Assembly: GCA_013398955.1 (NCBI GenBank) | Contig: VWPU01023972.1 | Span: 1-64,000 of the forward strand | Direction of reading: 5' to 3' | Length of the DNA: 64,000 nt | Origin: Callaeas wilsoni | Lineage: Eukaryota; Chordata; Aves; Passeriformes; Callaeidae | In this document: positions 26,301 through 39,002 of the stretch, in pieces | Layout of the letters: each line of letters opens with the position of its first letter | How positions within the stretch are numbered: the first letter of the stretch is position 1 | Notes under the pieces: generated by a model | What the model saw: only the letters and a program-made list of their open reading frames with translations | What the model was told of the DNA's origin: nothing | Database searches by the model: none | Translations under genes and position numbers: made by a program

Positions 26301-29300
26301 CTTGTGAAGCGAGTGTGTGTTACGGAGCCCTACCCAGAAGAAATGCCTGTCAAGTACTCCAGAAATTCACTGTGACTTTGGTACATTTTTGTTTGACAAG
26401 AGGTATGCTGCAAAGTTTAGCTTCCACCCTCATTAGTGCAAATTATTCTCTCAGCTGAAGTGCCTTTTCTTGTAGGCAGTACACTGCAAATTGGTGCTGT
26501 ACTCTCAATCAGCATCACCCTTCTGTCAAGGGAATGCCTTCAAGGGCTTCACTCTGCACCTGGCACTTCTTGTGGAGGAGCCCTTGCAGCAAAAGGGAAA
26601 GTTTTCAGCCTAAGGAGCAACACCCAAGTGCTGCTGGCAGGAGAATCCTCACTGGCAGCTTAGAGGAGCTGTAACTACCACACAGACTGACATAGCCACC
26701 CTCTTTCTTCCCTTTACAAACCTATGATACCATGAAACACTTGCACAGGAGATCAGATGTAGAAAGTGACATTGAATCTTACTGCAGCAACTCTGGATGC
26801 CAGCAGAATGTGACTTGAGTTTGAAACAAAACACAGTTTCATTCATTTGTACCCTCATTTGTTTAAAAACCACGTGGCTGTGTGATGTCGGCGTCCAGGT
26901 CGCATATCCGGGAGCTTTCATAATGCCATAGAGGATAAATGACCACTGCAAAACAACCCGGCCTCTCCTTGGGATGGTGACCACAGCATGGCTTTGGAGC
27001 TGCCTTTTTATGCCCCTCTGGAGCTGATGAGAGTCAATCCCTCCCCTCTGTCCACCCAACTCACTCTCCCCTGTTTCTGGCACCAGGTGGCAACTGGAGC
27101 AGTGGTACTGTTACAAGTAGTCCTACTTCAGTGCTTTAACAGCACATTCACAAGGACATTAGCACAGGAAAAGCCCTTTTCCCTTCATGGCCGTTTTTGT
27201 CCCCGTATTTCTAAGGCAGAACTATTCCCTTAGGGCCACAGGCTTAGCTGGAGCTTCGTGGGAGGCTCATAGTATATGTTAATATTTCTATATTAATATA
27301 GTAAGAACTACAAATAATGCCTTTTGCTTTCTCCCTTCCCCCTTCCTGTGTCCTCTGCCACGGATATTGTGGCATCGTTCTGAACCTCTACACAGCACCT
27401 CTTGTGTCTGGGAATGGTTACAGAAAAAAATCAAGAAAAGACAGATATTTCAGCCATGGAACACCAAGGAGAATTTCATTTGTCATGAGCTGGAGTAATT
27501 AAAAGTAATTTTTGCGTGTTTTGGATGCTGACTTCGGTCAGAGCATGAGCTGTGCAAAATGCTTTTTTTTATAGTTTTGACGTAAATCATGGAATGTTTT
27601 CTTTCTTAATTTGGAACACTTGCCCCAAATGTTCCAAGTCTCCGTGTATATAAGTCCAGGCTCTTTTCTTCCTCACAGCATCCATCCATCCATTAAAGTC
27701 CCAGGGCTGACTGCTCAAGTCGTTCAGCTGGACTGAACACAGGACGAAAGCATCTTTTAAAAGCAGTAACTTCCAACAATCTTGATAGACCACTGATTCC
27801 AAGTAAGATGCACAGATTTGCTATCTAAAATCTGCCTTCTTCTTTGCAGAAGTGCCATGGGTCATTTGCTTAATAAAACAAACCCAGCCTCCTCCCCCAA
27901 ACCCGGCACATACACAAAAATAATTTCCTTGGTTATATTTTTCTCTGGGGATGTTTAAACTGTCAGCTTTGCTGAGCTACATTCTCCCCTCTCATTCTTT
28001 CTCATGGGGATGTCCTGTCACAGGGGACTCAGTGCAAAGTCACATTTTGAAATTTTCCAGAGGATTTAATATTAATGCACGTATAAAAGACATGCAAAAT
28101 CTTTCTCTTTTGAAACCATCATATTCTATCAAGAGTTGATAGACTGCTGGTGTTCAGCTTTGACAAGTAGTTAAAAATATAGTCCATGCAAACACTTCTG
28201 ATCCCAGGGTTACATGGATGTATCATTTTTCAGATCAGTCACTGTCTCAGGGTACGGGCACGCTATCATTGGCTCACTGACACTGAGATCCATTTGAAGT
28301 TATCCTATGTTATTGGAATCGCTTAGTGTTGGACGAGAAGCTCTCTGTTTCCAGTTGTGTCTTCTCTTATCCATGGAAAGTCCTACTTGGCCAACAACAA
28401 TAAACTCTTGGAAATGATCGCACACATCCTGAAACCTCTACAAGTGAACGTGGGAAAAGAAGAAGCTTTAGTTTTGTTTTAACCTAGGACACTGGCAAAG
28501 AATCAATTACTGTAACGGATAGCAATGCAAAAATGTGAACCCACAGGGCCTGTCTCATATGGATACACGCTGGAGAGTTTCTCACATTTGCAGTTTCAGC
28601 TGTCATCCTCTGCAGCCACCCACAGCCAGAAGTAATGGTGCGAGATCACCGCCAACACCCTCACATTGAGACTTGGGCTCAGTGTTTAATATCCATGATA
28701 ACCCATCAGTTAAAATGCACTGAAATTCAACTCTCAAAACACTCAAAATGATTAATAATTAAAAGCTAGATAGCCTAGCTAGGAATGTAACATGCCAAAA
28801 TGTTGGCTAGCACAGGCAACTTGGCACAACAATTTGCATTACAGCCTTTTCATCAGTTACAATAAACGAGTGTGGTAGAATCACTACTCCACTATTAAAT
28901 TAATATGCTTTTTTTTTTTGGCTCACACATGGCAGAAATATCCTTGTGGCAATATGAAGGGTCTTGGAAGACCTGTGCCTAAACTGTGTTGATGCTTGTG
29001 CTTCTTGCCTTACAAGTCTCCCGTAGGGAGAGCAGGGATTTAGCCCGAATCCAGCCGCCGTGATCACGAGTGCCTGGCTGTCAGCGTGCCTGGATAGGCT
29101 CCATCTGCAATCAAAGCCACAGTGTGGCTCCCATAGAAAGCTGCCTGGGAAGTGGATGTGTTTTATTGTAAGATGAGTCCCACTCCTGCTGTAACTGGTG
29201 GCAAATTGCAATTTTGCCAGGAAAAGCAGGATCAGGCGCTGTTGGCTGATGCCTGCATTTCTGCTGGTAAGGAATGCTAGCCAGAACACCCAAAATGATT

Positions 29301-32300
29301 ATATAGAAACATCCTCCGACTGGTTTTCCCCCCATTCTATATAAATACTGCGTGCTTTAAATCAATTACCTGTCTTCTAGAGCTCCTTGTGTTAGGTTTT
29401 GTGGCCTTCACTGATTTAGGGTTGCTAACTCTGATTTTCCTGCAGGTGCTATGATGTTTGTTGATTTTTTTTGGAAGTATCATCTCCTTGTGGCATGCAA
29501 AAATAGTTTCCATTTCACAGCTCAGGAATGGTCCCACATCTGCTGCTGGTCAAGGAAGGTTGCAAGCACACAACTGGTCGCTGCTGTATGCACCAGTAAT
29601 ATTAGCGGGGATAATGCTTATAATTACAAATGAAAATGAATTATTTATTTAAATGAGGCTTTATGAATGTCTCAGTTTAGGCTTTGAGTGGGTGGTAGTA
29701 CAGAGGAACAAACCAACTCCTGCCCTACTCGACACCAGTGCTCCATCACCCCACAGTGTACACGCCGCACTGATTTACACCATGCTGACAGGCTTAGCAT
29801 CCTTGCAAACCTGGTCCCAGTTCTGAGGAGCGTTATAAGAAATTAATTTGAGTGGCCGATATTGAATTCTGATCCTCCAACACTTGCATTTCTCCAGGGA
29901 TCCGTACCATCTGCATCCATGATGCTGTTGGGTTGCTGAAAGACGACGTGCTTTGGACCAGATCCTCCTCTTGGCTCGGGGCAAGCACAGCATTATTTTC
30001 ATTCCACTATCTGAAGGAGGCAGATCTGGTGGCAATTTAAGAATCATACATTATCATAGGCTATGAAAAGAATAATTTACGCCCTTGAGCATTTCTCAGA
30101 TCTTTCAGCAAAATCAGACATCTAAAGGAAAATCTAGTTCTTCGGAGAGCCACAGGGATGAGTAATGCACCCAAGAGGAGTTGGGGTTCAGACATGAAGG
30201 GATTAGCATGATCCACCAGCACGGTTTCGTCATCTCAGACAGACTCAGGCACACGATGTTTCCTTGTTTCGTAACAGCCATCTGGGTGCGAAAATGGGAA
30301 GATGGGAGCTTGTTCCATGGCTCTGGTTTGTCTTCTCATGGGCCGTACGTCACCTTGGGCTTTTGCAGAGGGCTGAGCGCTGCCTTTTGTGCTGGCAGCT
30401 TGCAGCACTCCCATTTCTCCATGACACACAGTGCCATGGACTGCAACAGGCCTGGTGCCTGTAGCTCTGAAAGGGGGGAAATACTCCAGGAATGCCTTAC
30501 CCAGTGGGATCACAACCATCCAGAATGCTTTTGTGCTGGGCTGGGACCTGCTGCTGTGTTGGGCATTTGTCCAGCAGTCCATGTATAAAATTCCCAGTGC
30601 TGCCTCAGGATCTCGTTGCTTTCATGCAAGGAGTCACTAAGATAGCTTTGCCTCTGTTGGCATTCACCTTTTGCTAGGATAACCTCTTCCCCCAAAAAAG
30701 CAACCCCAAAGCTGCCCATTAATTGCTACAGCAGGGACAATTCCTACAGGAGTAGAGGGATCTACCTGCAGTTCCCTGAGCGTGTGACCCCGGGCAGTCA
30801 CCATTAAATAGTTGACCGAAGGCAAATCCAAGATGATCTAATTATAAAAAATAAAATAAATACCCTCTCCCCCTCCCTGCCTTACAGGAACAATAGCACC
30901 CTGAATTTGTGTGAATGCAGGGTTTCCAGTTCATCTTCCTCACTGAACATTCGATAGTTCATTTAAAAGAAAGAAAAAAAACCCAAACGGAGCAGAGGGT
31001 TCCCTCGTGGAATGTAAGACCTCCAAAGGACTTTTGGCAGCATCTGGAGATATTATTAAGTTTTCAGACTAGGTATGCATAGCACAATAATTAGTTCCCC
31101 TGAAGAGACCCCAGTAATTGATAGAATTTTATGACATCTATTATGAAAGTATGAAATGGCTCTTCATAAAAAAAGTATTGGATTTTTCACTCTTTATTCC
31201 ACGTAGGCTAAAAATCAATATTAATACCTGCCTAGTGAATCCTGACACTTGAAGAAGTTTGTGGCACAAAGAGCTTACGACACTGTGTATTAATTGCTGT
31301 GGAGCTAACGAGGCAATCGAGAGCGCCATGATATGTGCATTGGATTAGACAGACTGCTCAAGAAATACCCTTTGTATTTCTTTAACAAATACTGAAGAGC
31401 TCGCTTTCTAGAACAAAAAGCTGTAAGTGTTATTTTGTAGAGCTGGTTCTTTACTTCTGGCAATGCTCCAGAGTGCTGGAAAACCAAGCGAACAGGGAAG
31501 AAATAGGATGTGCACTGTGCATTGGCGCTGCAAATAGGAGATCAAACATCAGACAGTTCTCACGCATTTTGGGACTGAGCTGAAAACAGCCGCTCAGGCA
31601 GAGGGCATGAGTGGGATTCCGTGCCTGCCGGCAGGGCAGGACCAGGGACCGCTGGATCTGCCTGGTCCTGCCTGACGATTGTCCTCTGCTGGGGACAGCC
31701 AGGCTGCCCCTCGTCTCCTCCAGCCCGGTGTCTGCCGAGGCTGCTGCAGAGCGGCAGCTAGTGCCAGCGGATGGGAAAGGCTGGGAAAATGAAAGTGCAA
31801 CCCGAGGGGAAGGCAGGAACCTGCTGGAGGAATCAGTTTGTATAGAAACAAACTCCTCATTTGACATGCAGGCCATGCGCTGGTTTTCATACAACTGTTT
31901 TTAAGGTAGTGCTGTGTTTTGACAAATAGGGCTTAACGATGTCAGTGCTTGCAAGTGATTGGAACATGGATAAAAGAGATATTTAACTCTATTAACGCCA
32001 TGAAGCAAAATAATGATAATTGTGTCAAATTCACCTTAACCCATAGAGAAGCAGGGCCAACTAAACTCCAAGATTTTTACCACTGTGTGTAACATCAGCA
32101 AATGCCTGTCCTTGTGCCTTGGACCCCATCTGGCACCACTGGCAACCCCTGTCCGCAGCCAGTCCCAGTATGAGTGTACAGGTGAGGAGCTGCAGCTTTC
32201 CTCACACAGCTGAGAGCAGCAGCATTTCCATGGAGAGCCAGGTAATTTCCTTCTCATTAGTTACCTTGACACAAGAAAGTTATCACAGCTCCCCAATCTG

Positions 32301-32520
32301 TCACTGGTCTGAGGGAACAGGAATTTGTAAAGCCAGATACAGGTTTTAAATTATGGAGATAGAAAACAGTTGCTTTTTATGGAAAGGGAGAGCAAACGCC
32401 CAAAGCTGGATTTCCTCGGGGAAAGCAGAGCAATTATTTTGTTGCTACCAAGGCGATACCAGGGTGTTTTCTTCCTATTTCTAGTCCCCTAATATAATAA
32501 AACGAGCTAATAGCAAGATG
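11380..32520. other. Long intergenic block, no gene supported
   Basis: About 21 kb without a recognisable exon. It contains a (CAG)5 run at 14856-14870 and poly-A tracts at 19126-19140 (15 A) and 23395-23412 (18 A). There are scattered GC-richer islands, for instance 16.0-16.4 kb and 31.6-31.85 kb, where chance open frames cluster on both strands. The poly-A tracts are not preceded by anything I recognise as a processed pseudogene or retrotransposon. Conserved enhancers could be present but cannot be judged from one sequence. Confidence 0.5.
23395..23412. repeat. Poly-A tract (18 A)
   Basis: An uninterrupted run of 18 A is flanked by CTTCTTG and GAAGTTTGG. It could be the tail of an old retroinsertion, but I recognise no insert body and no clear target-site duplication, so it is best called a simple repeat. 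Confidence 0.85.
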
Positions 32521-32527
32521 TGGGAGA

Positions 32528-32945
32528 CGCGCTGGTGAACGCTCTAACGCACCGAGCTAAATCGGGTCGTGTGCGAGAGAAGCGGCGCGGGGTTCCTCAG
32601 CAGAGCAGAGGCCTGGGGTGCCCCAGCACAGCGCCACTTCTCGGCATGGCTCCACAGGTGGTACCCACACAGGTTCCCCGGCACAGCATGTGCCACCCTG
32701 CACCACCCCAGCCCTGCCCGGGGCTCCCCAGCCCCGCTGCCAGCCCAGCACTTCCGCAGGTGCAGGAAAACCCCTCCTAGTGAGCAGGAAAGGACTTCTC
32801 TCCCTCTCCCCTCCTCTCCAGCCGGGCCTGGCAGCTGCCTGCAGGTTTCTGAGCACGGCACGGAAGGCAGCAGTGGCATGAAGGGGCTCCGTGGTCGCTT
32901 CCAGCCCATAAATCAGGGCAGCAAGCAGCCCTGCTGACGGCCAGG
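32528..32945. promoter_or_regulatory. Small intergenic CpG-dense block
   Basis: Eleven CpG dinucleotides fall within 32528-32589, inside DNA where CpG is otherwise scarce. A GC-rich stretch continues to about 32945. It lies about 4 kb beyond the inferred end of the PLCB1 3' UTR. Such orphan islands can be promoters of noncoding RNAs or enhancers. Overlapping open frames of 80-158 codons occur here on both strands, as expected for GC-rich DNA with few stops, and none resembles a known family. The regulatory role is inference. Confidence 0.35.
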
Positions 32946-33581
32946 CTGCGGTCTCGGGCTTAACGATCAGAGGGAGCACTCTGCAGCAGCGAAGTGAAAG
33001 CAGAGTGTAAGATTTATTTACTGAAAGGAACACGGGCTGTTTCCCACTTCTACAAGTCCCTTCTCATCAGGAGAGGCTTTTCACCTAGCTCGAGGAACTG
33101 AGCTCTCTGCTGAGATCATTGCGCTCTTGGATGGAAATCGTGGCACGCCACAGCCACCGCCTCCTGCTCGCTGGAGCTCCGTCTCCAGCTGTTTCCCCGA
33201 GGCTGACAGGCTGCACTCCGTGAGTCAGAGATGCATCTTACCACGGGCTTTACAGCTTGGGTTTGCTTCCAGCCAGGGAGTTCATCTGCTCTGCTCAGCT
33301 GGTGGCAAGCTGCAAGAGCACTCAGGTTGGGTTTATTTATTGCTGAGGGCTCCTGGGATGCCACAATCTTACTGATTTACACCCTTGGAGAGAGGTGACT
33401 CGTTTTCTGGGAGACATCCCATATGGCTGAATCACCATGCTCAGGGTTACTTTACTGACCCGGGCAATTAAGGGGACATTAGAAAGCCTTTCCAAAGGGA
33501 GTCACAGCCTTGGGTGATCACATGTGAAATTGCCCTCCTGGGGGAAAAAAAACCTCGAAGAAAAGAACATTGTACTAAGAG

Positions 33582-33685
33582 CAACAGATCTTAAGGCCAG
33601 GAGATGCTGTTAGATCATCTGGTCTGGCCTGTCCATCACAGTCTCCTCTGCTGCATCCACACCGACCACTCCTTCAAGTACCTGG
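33582..33685 (-). mobile_element. Ancient CR1-type LINE 3'-end remnant
   Basis: Read on the minus strand, the segment contains GACCAGATGATCTAACAG and then CTCCTGGCCTTAAGATCTG. From memory this resembles the 3' end of old CR1 subfamilies of birds and turtles: a GTCAGACTAGATGATC-like block, then a CTTCTGGCCTTAA block, then ATCTATGA-type octamers. A weaker match extends to about 33685 on the plus-strand side. No reverse transcriptase remains, and the copy is a diverged 5'-truncated fossil. The match is by recall of the consensus, not by alignment. Confidence 0.6.
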
Positions 33686-33689
33686 TGTG

Positions 33690-36589
33690 GCACCATGCAG
33701 TGCATCATCTCCTCTTCCTGTCAGTGCTTGCAATCCATCATCTCTGCTGTGCATATGCAGAAAGAAAAAGAAGATTTTGGTGTGTCTCTAACTCTCTTGC
33801 CTCTAGCTTCCATCTGGCAGCTGGTGTTATGCCTTTTCCACCAGCCTCTGGTGGTTTTTGTGTGAAGCCCAACTTTCAGCTCTTGGTCTATAGAACAGGG
33901 ACTGTACAGGGCCAGTTTTTCTCTGCATTTTCCTGAAAGTCTGGTACAAAACCTGGGCAGGGTGTTTCCCAGCTGTAATCTCTTCCCCACCTGAAGCTCA
34001 CAGCTCCTGCCATCCATGGGTCAGATCGGTGCAGCAACACGTGCCAGCTAAATTTCATCTTTCCCAAGAACAGAGCAAAGTTTGATTCACACCTCCCCCA
34101 CCCCCCACTGCTTTTTTTTTCTTTTTATATGATTTGATCCCCCTTACCCAGCCCATAATCACTTATTTGAACAGGCCAATTATCCCACAGCAGCTCATGG
34201 CACTAATTACACTACAGTTCTCAGCACTGGAAGTTGCCAAGCTCTCCTGCTCATTAGCCAGGCTTCCTCCATTGATACAGCAGCAGGCTTTACATTTCTT
34301 CTCTTCACATTCATCAGGTTGGCTTCAATTTGTTCTGAATTAGAGCTTGGCTTCCCCAGTGCTACTTAAAGCCCTTCTACGTGGAAGGGAATCCAGCCAC
34401 TCCTTATCACAGTCTTCCCACCATGTATTGCAACCCACTATTCCATAAACCCCAGCCCTTTAAAATCGCATCAGTTATACAGTACTTAATACACTAATAT
34501 TTTCTTCTTTACTGTCTGCAGGCTGAACACTTGGATTTTTCATTTCTTCAGTGTTTTTTTCCCTCAGATCCTCCTTTTGTTCATGCTAACCCCATAATAC
34601 TGATCGTAAGGAAAACGTAAACTGAGCCTCTAAACCATCCCACTGAGAAAAAGTACGATGGAACTGCGCTTGGGAAGGCAGCACAAGCCCCAAGCCTTTC
34701 CAGCTGTCCAGCAGATACCTTCTCTCTAGAGGACCCCTTTTAAGGCCAGACTGCCTTACTGCAGCTGGCTTCCTGAACTTCACTAGTGACCATCATCTGC
34801 TGTTTTTTGAACGTGGCTTTGATTTCCTGCATTGGCCCTTTTGCTGTGCAGCTCTTCCTTCTCCTACTGAGCCCTTGAAAAAAAGAGAAAGGCCGGGGCC
34901 AGCACTCCGAGGAGGGTCCAGGTCTGGTGGTGGCCGAGAAAATCCTGCTGTGTGGGTTTAGGCTGGCAGATTTGACATGCAGCTCCTGCACACAGGGCTC
35001 CCCAAAATCCAAGGGTATGATATAGTCCTTGGGGGTTTAAACCTGCACTCATGTCTTTCAAAGGCACAACTGCTTACCTCAAAATTACTTCCTTGGGTTC
35101 AAGTGCACACCCAGGTTTTAGGGGGCCTGGCTGTCCAGCCCTTCAGCCTGCTCACCCACTCCAAACTCCTTCTGCTCCCTTCAGCAATATTCCCCAGTGC
35201 TCATCCCGACATCTCAGCTGGATCTGGCACCCTTCAGCCCTCTCCTGGAAGTTGCCCCACAGTGAAGGAAACAGTGTGAAGCTCAGGAAGCTGCTGTGTG
35301 TGGGACTGGTTTTCTTCTGGCCATCACCAGGAGCATTTGCAGAACTCACCTGAAGCTCAACAGCCCACTGGGCTTCTCAAAGCGGCTCAGGTCCCACTGC
35401 CTGGCCTCTGCAACACCAACCTCCCTATGCTCGGCCTCCAAACAGCTTTTCCACACATCCCAACCTGTCCCTCTCTCCCCCCAGCAGCCAAGTCAGTCTC
35501 CTGTGGTCCAAGTACAAACACCAAGGTCGCCTGCTCAGCTGACTGTGAGAATCCTGCCCCACCGAGCCCTGCAGGAGCCAAGAGTTGTTTCCCAGTCCTT
35601 CCCGTGGCCTCCTGGCTTTTCCCTCTGCGCTCACCATCACCATCTCCGCCTTGTCCCCGAGTTTCTTGGTGCCAGGCTGCCCTCCTGCTCTGTGGTTCCA
35701 CCTGCTTCCCCTTGCCTGTGTCGCTGCATGGTGGGACTGGCTAACAGGGCCTCCACAAACCCCACTCTTGATTTCACACCCCACTGCTCCTCTTTGGGGA
35801 AGGAAACGTATCCATTTCTTTTTCTTTTGATTCCCCCCCACTTCCCCATTTCTGTCCCGGTGTTATTCCTGTCTGTCGGACTCATGGCTCTGCTTTCAGC
35901 TCTGTTCCTCCCTTCCTTGCCCACCCTCATCCCGTGCCGTGTCCATCCCGTGTGTCAGACCCCATCTCCCTTCTAGTGAGCAATCTGACTCCAGCTGCCT
36001 TGGAGACTATTTATTTTAACAGGTATATCCCTTAGTACACTGGATTAATATACCTGCTTATCTCTTCTCCCAGAGTTAATTTTGTACATTGTAAATTAAA
36101 TAGGGGAAGGGAAGTCAAAAGCCAAAGGAATAGATTTATTTTTCACTGCTCTCAGTGGAAGGCCCTGCAAAGGTACATTTCACAGCACATATATAATTGA
36201 AGAGATGATGAGTGGAACAGCTGGGGCAGTGAACAGAAGTAAAGGTGCTAAATTTGTTGAGGCAGTTTATTGGTATGGCTGGAAATCACATCCCAGCTCT
36301 TCTGCAAAAGCCTTCCTGTAAACCAACACATTTTCTTACCAGTTCATTGGATCCTGCCCACTGCTTTTTGTTTCCCATTGTTTCAGAGTAGCAGCAAATG
36401 CACATTGAGCAGGGAGGGGCAGGGGCTGGAAGCACAGGCATGTGCAGTTTCTTGTTCTTGGTGTGAACACAAAAGCCTGCAGGGAAATTTCACTGCCTTC
36501 TCCTGGCGCTGCCCCTCCCGTCAGCGAAGGGGTCAGGGTAAGGTCTCCTGAGTCAACTGAGGCTCTTCAGGCAATGAACAGAGAAAACT
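33690..36589. other. Intergenic DNA just beyond the PLCB1 3' end
   Basis: Mixed-composition DNA. The longest open frame of the window lies here (plus strand 35296-35976, 226 codons), in C-rich DNA where several other frames on both strands are open too. Its translation is rich in P, S and L without a domain I recognise, so I do not annotate it as a gene. Minus-strand AATAAA hexamers at about 36135-36140 and nearby leave open a further-downstream polyadenylation site for PLCB1. Confidence 0.45.
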
Positions 36590-36608
36590 GGTCTTGTGTT
36601 AAGAAATT

Positions 36609-36614
36609 TTTATT
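36609..36614 (-). terminator. PLCB1: Candidate distal polyadenylation signal AATAAA for PLCB1
   Basis: The plus strand reads TTTATT, which is AATAAA on the transcribed strand. It lies about 3.1 kb past the stop codon, at the point where the AT-rich 3' UTR gives way to GC-richer intergenic DNA. Cleavage would be expected 10-30 bases farther, near 36580-36600. It is chosen over the internal hexamers because of the composition change and the expected UTR length. Confidence 0.55.
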
Positions 36615-37393
36615 TGTCCTTTGGATCTGTAATGTAAGCACATAAAATTACAAGTGGAAGAAACATCATGCCACAAAATTGCATAGAATTTTTACAAAAA
36701 TGTGAATTATGCCTCTGAAACAATCATAGATTGAGGAACCGAAAAAATATGTACATGTTAACTGGAATATTTCATCCTACTCTGAAAGCAAATCATCAAG
36801 GACTAATCAATCACAGACACTATTAATACAATGTACAAGAGCAACACTGATTTCAAAGAAAGGCAAGCAATGATGTCCCTTTAGTTAACTGTCAGTGAAT
36901 GTTTAGCTAATACATGAGCATTAATTAACATAATTATGAACATGTTAAATCTAAAATGTCTGGCCTTCATTAGAATTTTTAAAATTCTGTTTATACTGCC
37001 AAAACCAAGCTATTTTCAGTAGTGTAAAGATATCTGAAGTGCACGACCTAGTTTAATATAGACAGCTCTATTCTATACAGCAGAAAGTCCACGATACAGC
37101 ATTTCCACACATTCAACACGGAACAAGGCAAATACATAAAAGGCACAAGACTTGCACATCATAAAGACCCTTTTTTCATTATCTTACTCTAGTTCAAGTA
37201 ATATCAATATTAAATGATATCGGTTTCACGGAAATAGTTCGAACGATGCAAGATGTCCAGGATTACACACTACCTTACACCTGCAGAAAGTGGCACTGTA
37301 CAGATATAAAAAAAAGTGAGTACAGGAAATGGTCAAATACAAACGTACTGTAAAATGACTACAGCTGATAGTATATTTAACCCAACCAGTATA

Positions 37394-37403
37394 TTTATTT
37401 ATT
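37394..37403 (-). terminator. PLCB1: Candidate proximal polyadenylation signals (overlapping AATAAATAAA)
   Basis: Two overlapping AATAAA hexamers on the transcribed strand sit about 2.3 kb after the stop codon. Use of this site would give a 3' UTR about 0.8 kb shorter. Similar single hexamers at 37595-37600 and 37962-37967 are further alternatives. In DNA this AT-rich some of these are expected by chance. Confidence 0.3.
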
Positions 37404-38780
37404 ATTAAATATAAATAAAAGGTTAATTGGTATTTGCCCGAGTTTCTTTGAAGACTGTGGCCAAGTCCTGGCTCCCCTGAAGTCCATGGGAACGTCGCAG
37501 ATTCAAAGGAGCCAGGATTTTACCAAAAAGCCTGCGCTGTACAACGGTTTCTAGAATGCAATAGTTTCAGTTTTAGTATGAACACTGCTATCAGTTTATT
37601 CTTGTAATAATTTAGACAATACGTCGTTTTAACTTTATAAAATGCAGCATTAAATCTCGACTCTACATTTTCAATGAGTGATTAAGATTGATTTCAAAGT
37701 GCAAAACTAGGATTAGCAGAGGAGTCACCTTTCCTAGCGTTAAGATGAAAGTCAGATTTTTGAATTTCATGTGCACTGATTTCATCATCATAAACCAGAA
37801 CAGTTTAATTCAAAATATGATCTCCAAACAATGTGCAATTTTTCTTTCTTTCTGCTCTAAGTTTAAAAAGGAAACATCAAAATACTGTTTGTTTTCCAAG
37901 ATTTGAACTTATATATATATACACACCATTATTTAACTGAAAACTTAAGCTTGATTTGTATTTTATTGCTTAAATTTAAATAAAATAAGTTACTTTAAGT
38001 ACTAAAATCCTGAGGGAATGGAAGTAAGGTAACTTAACTGTTATGATGTGTTAAAATGCCTCCCCTATTAATTGATTGCTTTCTCCGATTGCTGTTTAAT
38101 CCTAAGTAAGGCCCTGATCTTGCAGACGTGAATGTGAATGTTATTCCCAGCCCGGCTCCTGAGCCCAGTGGTGCAGGAAAACACAACTTTGCAGGATCAG
38201 GTGTCTCGAGGCCAATCTGGCGCTTCTGGGCTGGATTCTCCTTTGCCCTAAGGCACCTCCACCAAGGCCGAGGGAAGGATCGTGCACTGGCCCGGGTACG
38301 AGTCCAAATCTGTCTGAGATGTTTCGTAATTCCAATTTCTGTTAGGATGGGAATCCAGAGAACAGCATTTCTTTACCTTTTCAAATATCCTGACTTTCAC
38401 AACGTCTCTCTGTCGTCTGATAGAAATTTCTCAAAATGTGCTGTTATTTCTCTCATGCATATCATACAGTACACTAACTTTGATTGTTCTTATTTTAACA
38501 AGTCAGTTAAACAGATTAATATACATTTTTAAATAACAGTGGTCAGGTTTTTATACTTTGCTTTTAAATTTTAGACCTTAGTAAAACTGAACCTCAGTCT
38601 TAAAAATAATGGAAGATTCTGTTAGATTTCAAATACTGTAGTCCTAAACATTTTATAATCCTATCAAATTCAGTAAGCTTAAAATATGATACTTAAAATC
38701 AATACTTTCGAGTCTGCAAAATATATATCAAATTTATATTCTAAAACTACTTTGATTTACAACACTAACACCACAAAAAG

Positions 38781-38808
38781 AATTCTATGATTCCATGATT
38801 ATTCTATA
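38781..38808 (+). repeat. ATTCTATG-type octamer run, possibly a CR1 tail
   Basis: The plus strand reads ATTCTATG, ATTCCATG and then ATTATTCTATAG. CR1 LINEs end in tandem octamers of the form ATTCTATG, so this could be the last trace of a plus-strand insertion. No CR1 body is recognisable upstream, so coincidence in AT-rich UTR sequence is a real alternative. Confidence 0.3.
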
Positions 38809-38935
38809 GCAGTATAACCCAGATGTCAGCTCTCGGAAAGATTCCCTCTACTCACGTATCCCTGAAACATTTCCTTCGGCCAAGAGACCACATCGACGTC
38901 AAATAGAAACATGCTGTGTGTGTATATAGACAGAT

Positions 38936-39002
38936 GTGTGAGCACATATAGCTCTATATATATATATTATATATATATACACAAACATATATGCACTCAC
39001 AC
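38936..39002 (-). repeat. Imperfect AT/TG inverted repeat (predicted hairpin) in PLCB1 3' UTR
   Basis: The left arm starts GTGTGAG (38936-38942) and the right arm ends CTCACAC (38996-39002). Between them the arms continue to mirror each other through CATATA and a long alternating AT core centred near 38969. About 30 bases on each side can pair with several mismatches. A TG run lies just outside the left arm. It is both a microsatellite and a potential RNA stem-loop about 0.7 kb downstream of the stop codon. Confidence 0.75.

Noticed and set aside
35296..35976. Longest open frame of the window (226 codons, plus strand).
   Set aside because: It lies in C-rich DNA where other frames on both strands are also open. 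The translation is rich in P, S and L without any domain I recognise, and no splice or promoter context supports it.
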